From Emydura subglobosa (Eukaryota; Chordata; Testudines; Chelidae): a stretch of 64,000 bases of DNA. The stretch spans positions 73,420,164 through 73,484,163 of the forward strand of contig ML679956.1 of NCBI GenBank assembly GCA_007922225.1. Reading direction: 5' to 3'. The position numbers and the translations under genes are program-made. The notes below the pieces were generated by a model. The model did no database searches, had not been told where the DNA came from, and saw nothing but the letters and a program-made list of their open reading frames with translations. Of the stretch, positions 63,601-64,000 are shown piece by piece (within the stretch, counting starts at the first letter, position 1; each line of letters begins with the position of its first letter).

Positions 63601-64000
63601 GTTCGTGACACACAGTGCTCATCCTGTTGGACTGTTTGTTCTTGTTATACATGACAAGTTCTACTTGATAGAGCCATATATCTTGGAGAAACATTCTATA
63701 GTTGGAAAACCATTTTTTTTTTTTTTGAGTGATGAAATGAAGAACTGGGGCAATTCAGGTGTCCCAGACGAAGTTACTGGGATACCAGATGAAAAATTGG
63801 GACTAGTAAAAGTAGGACAATGAGCAGATGCTAAAAATAAATATTTTAATGAAAACTGAGATTCTGAAGGATAAGATGCTGGACTAAAAAGGTAACAGGT
63901 CATCTCACCTGGTGTGATCTGTCCAAGTTTGATCCCTGGTACTGTTCAGTTTACCCATCCCTATTAACAGCGGTGCCAGTGTTACAAATCAAACAACTCA
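63601..64000. other. No gene seen; poly(T) run
   Basis: A T run at about 63,712-63,726 is followed by unique-looking sequence. The opposed short frames here are not credible genes. Confidence 0.4.

Overview
The window is 64 kb of vertebrate nuclear DNA. Dense CR1 retrotransposon fragments in both orientations, MIR/CORE-type SINEs, short palindromic DNA elements, a Tx1-clade LINE, a Penelope-like element and several LTR elements suggest a sauropsid, most likely a turtle (a crocodilian is less likely). This assignment rests on repeat content alone. I found no convincing host protein-coding gene, tRNA gene or rRNA gene. The long open frames belong to transposable elements, and most short ones are chance.

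Layout. 1-0.56 kb: LTR-like sequence on the minus strand. 0.6-25 kb: mostly unremarkable intergenic or intronic DNA with scattered CR1 ends, MIR-like SINEs, tRNA-derived SINE pieces and palindromic MITEs. One hAT-type MITE here has perfect 8-bp target duplications. 25.9-27.0 kb: a GC-rich block bounded by 65-bp direct repeats. 28.1-29.65 kb: Penelope-like element (PLE) remnants, including a GIY-YIG endonuclease frame and a head-to-head inverted copy, both carrying a hammerhead-ribozyme-like motif. 30.2-30.5 kb: a CR1 3' end split by a second hAT-type MITE. 34.2-34.9 and 37.3-38.2 kb: LTR-like units. A 10-N assembly gap lies at 40,612-40,621. 42.1-48.1 kb: a minus-strand Tx1-type LINE with an intact ORF1 of about 956 codons, but an ORF2 that is broken and cut off before the RT active site. 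48.49-57.24 kb: a minus-strand endogenous retrovirus with two long LTRs, a PBS, a polypurine tract and a decayed, composite interior. 58.5-61.2 kb: one CR1 copy split by a 1.76-kb LTR-like insertion flanked by TTAA. 63.2-63.6 kb: a last CR1 3' end.

The window is best read as layers of transposition. CR1, SINE and MITE layers are the background. Younger LTR, hAT and PLE insertions interrupt them, and three insertion events can be reconstructed from target duplications. The retrovirus and the LINE use host machinery through RT, integrase or endonuclease, but none of these copies looks able to move. The clearest unusual features are the PLE inverted structure with its ribozyme-like motif, the two unrelated RT fragments inside one provirus, and the long intact Tx1 ORF1 beside a dead ORF2.
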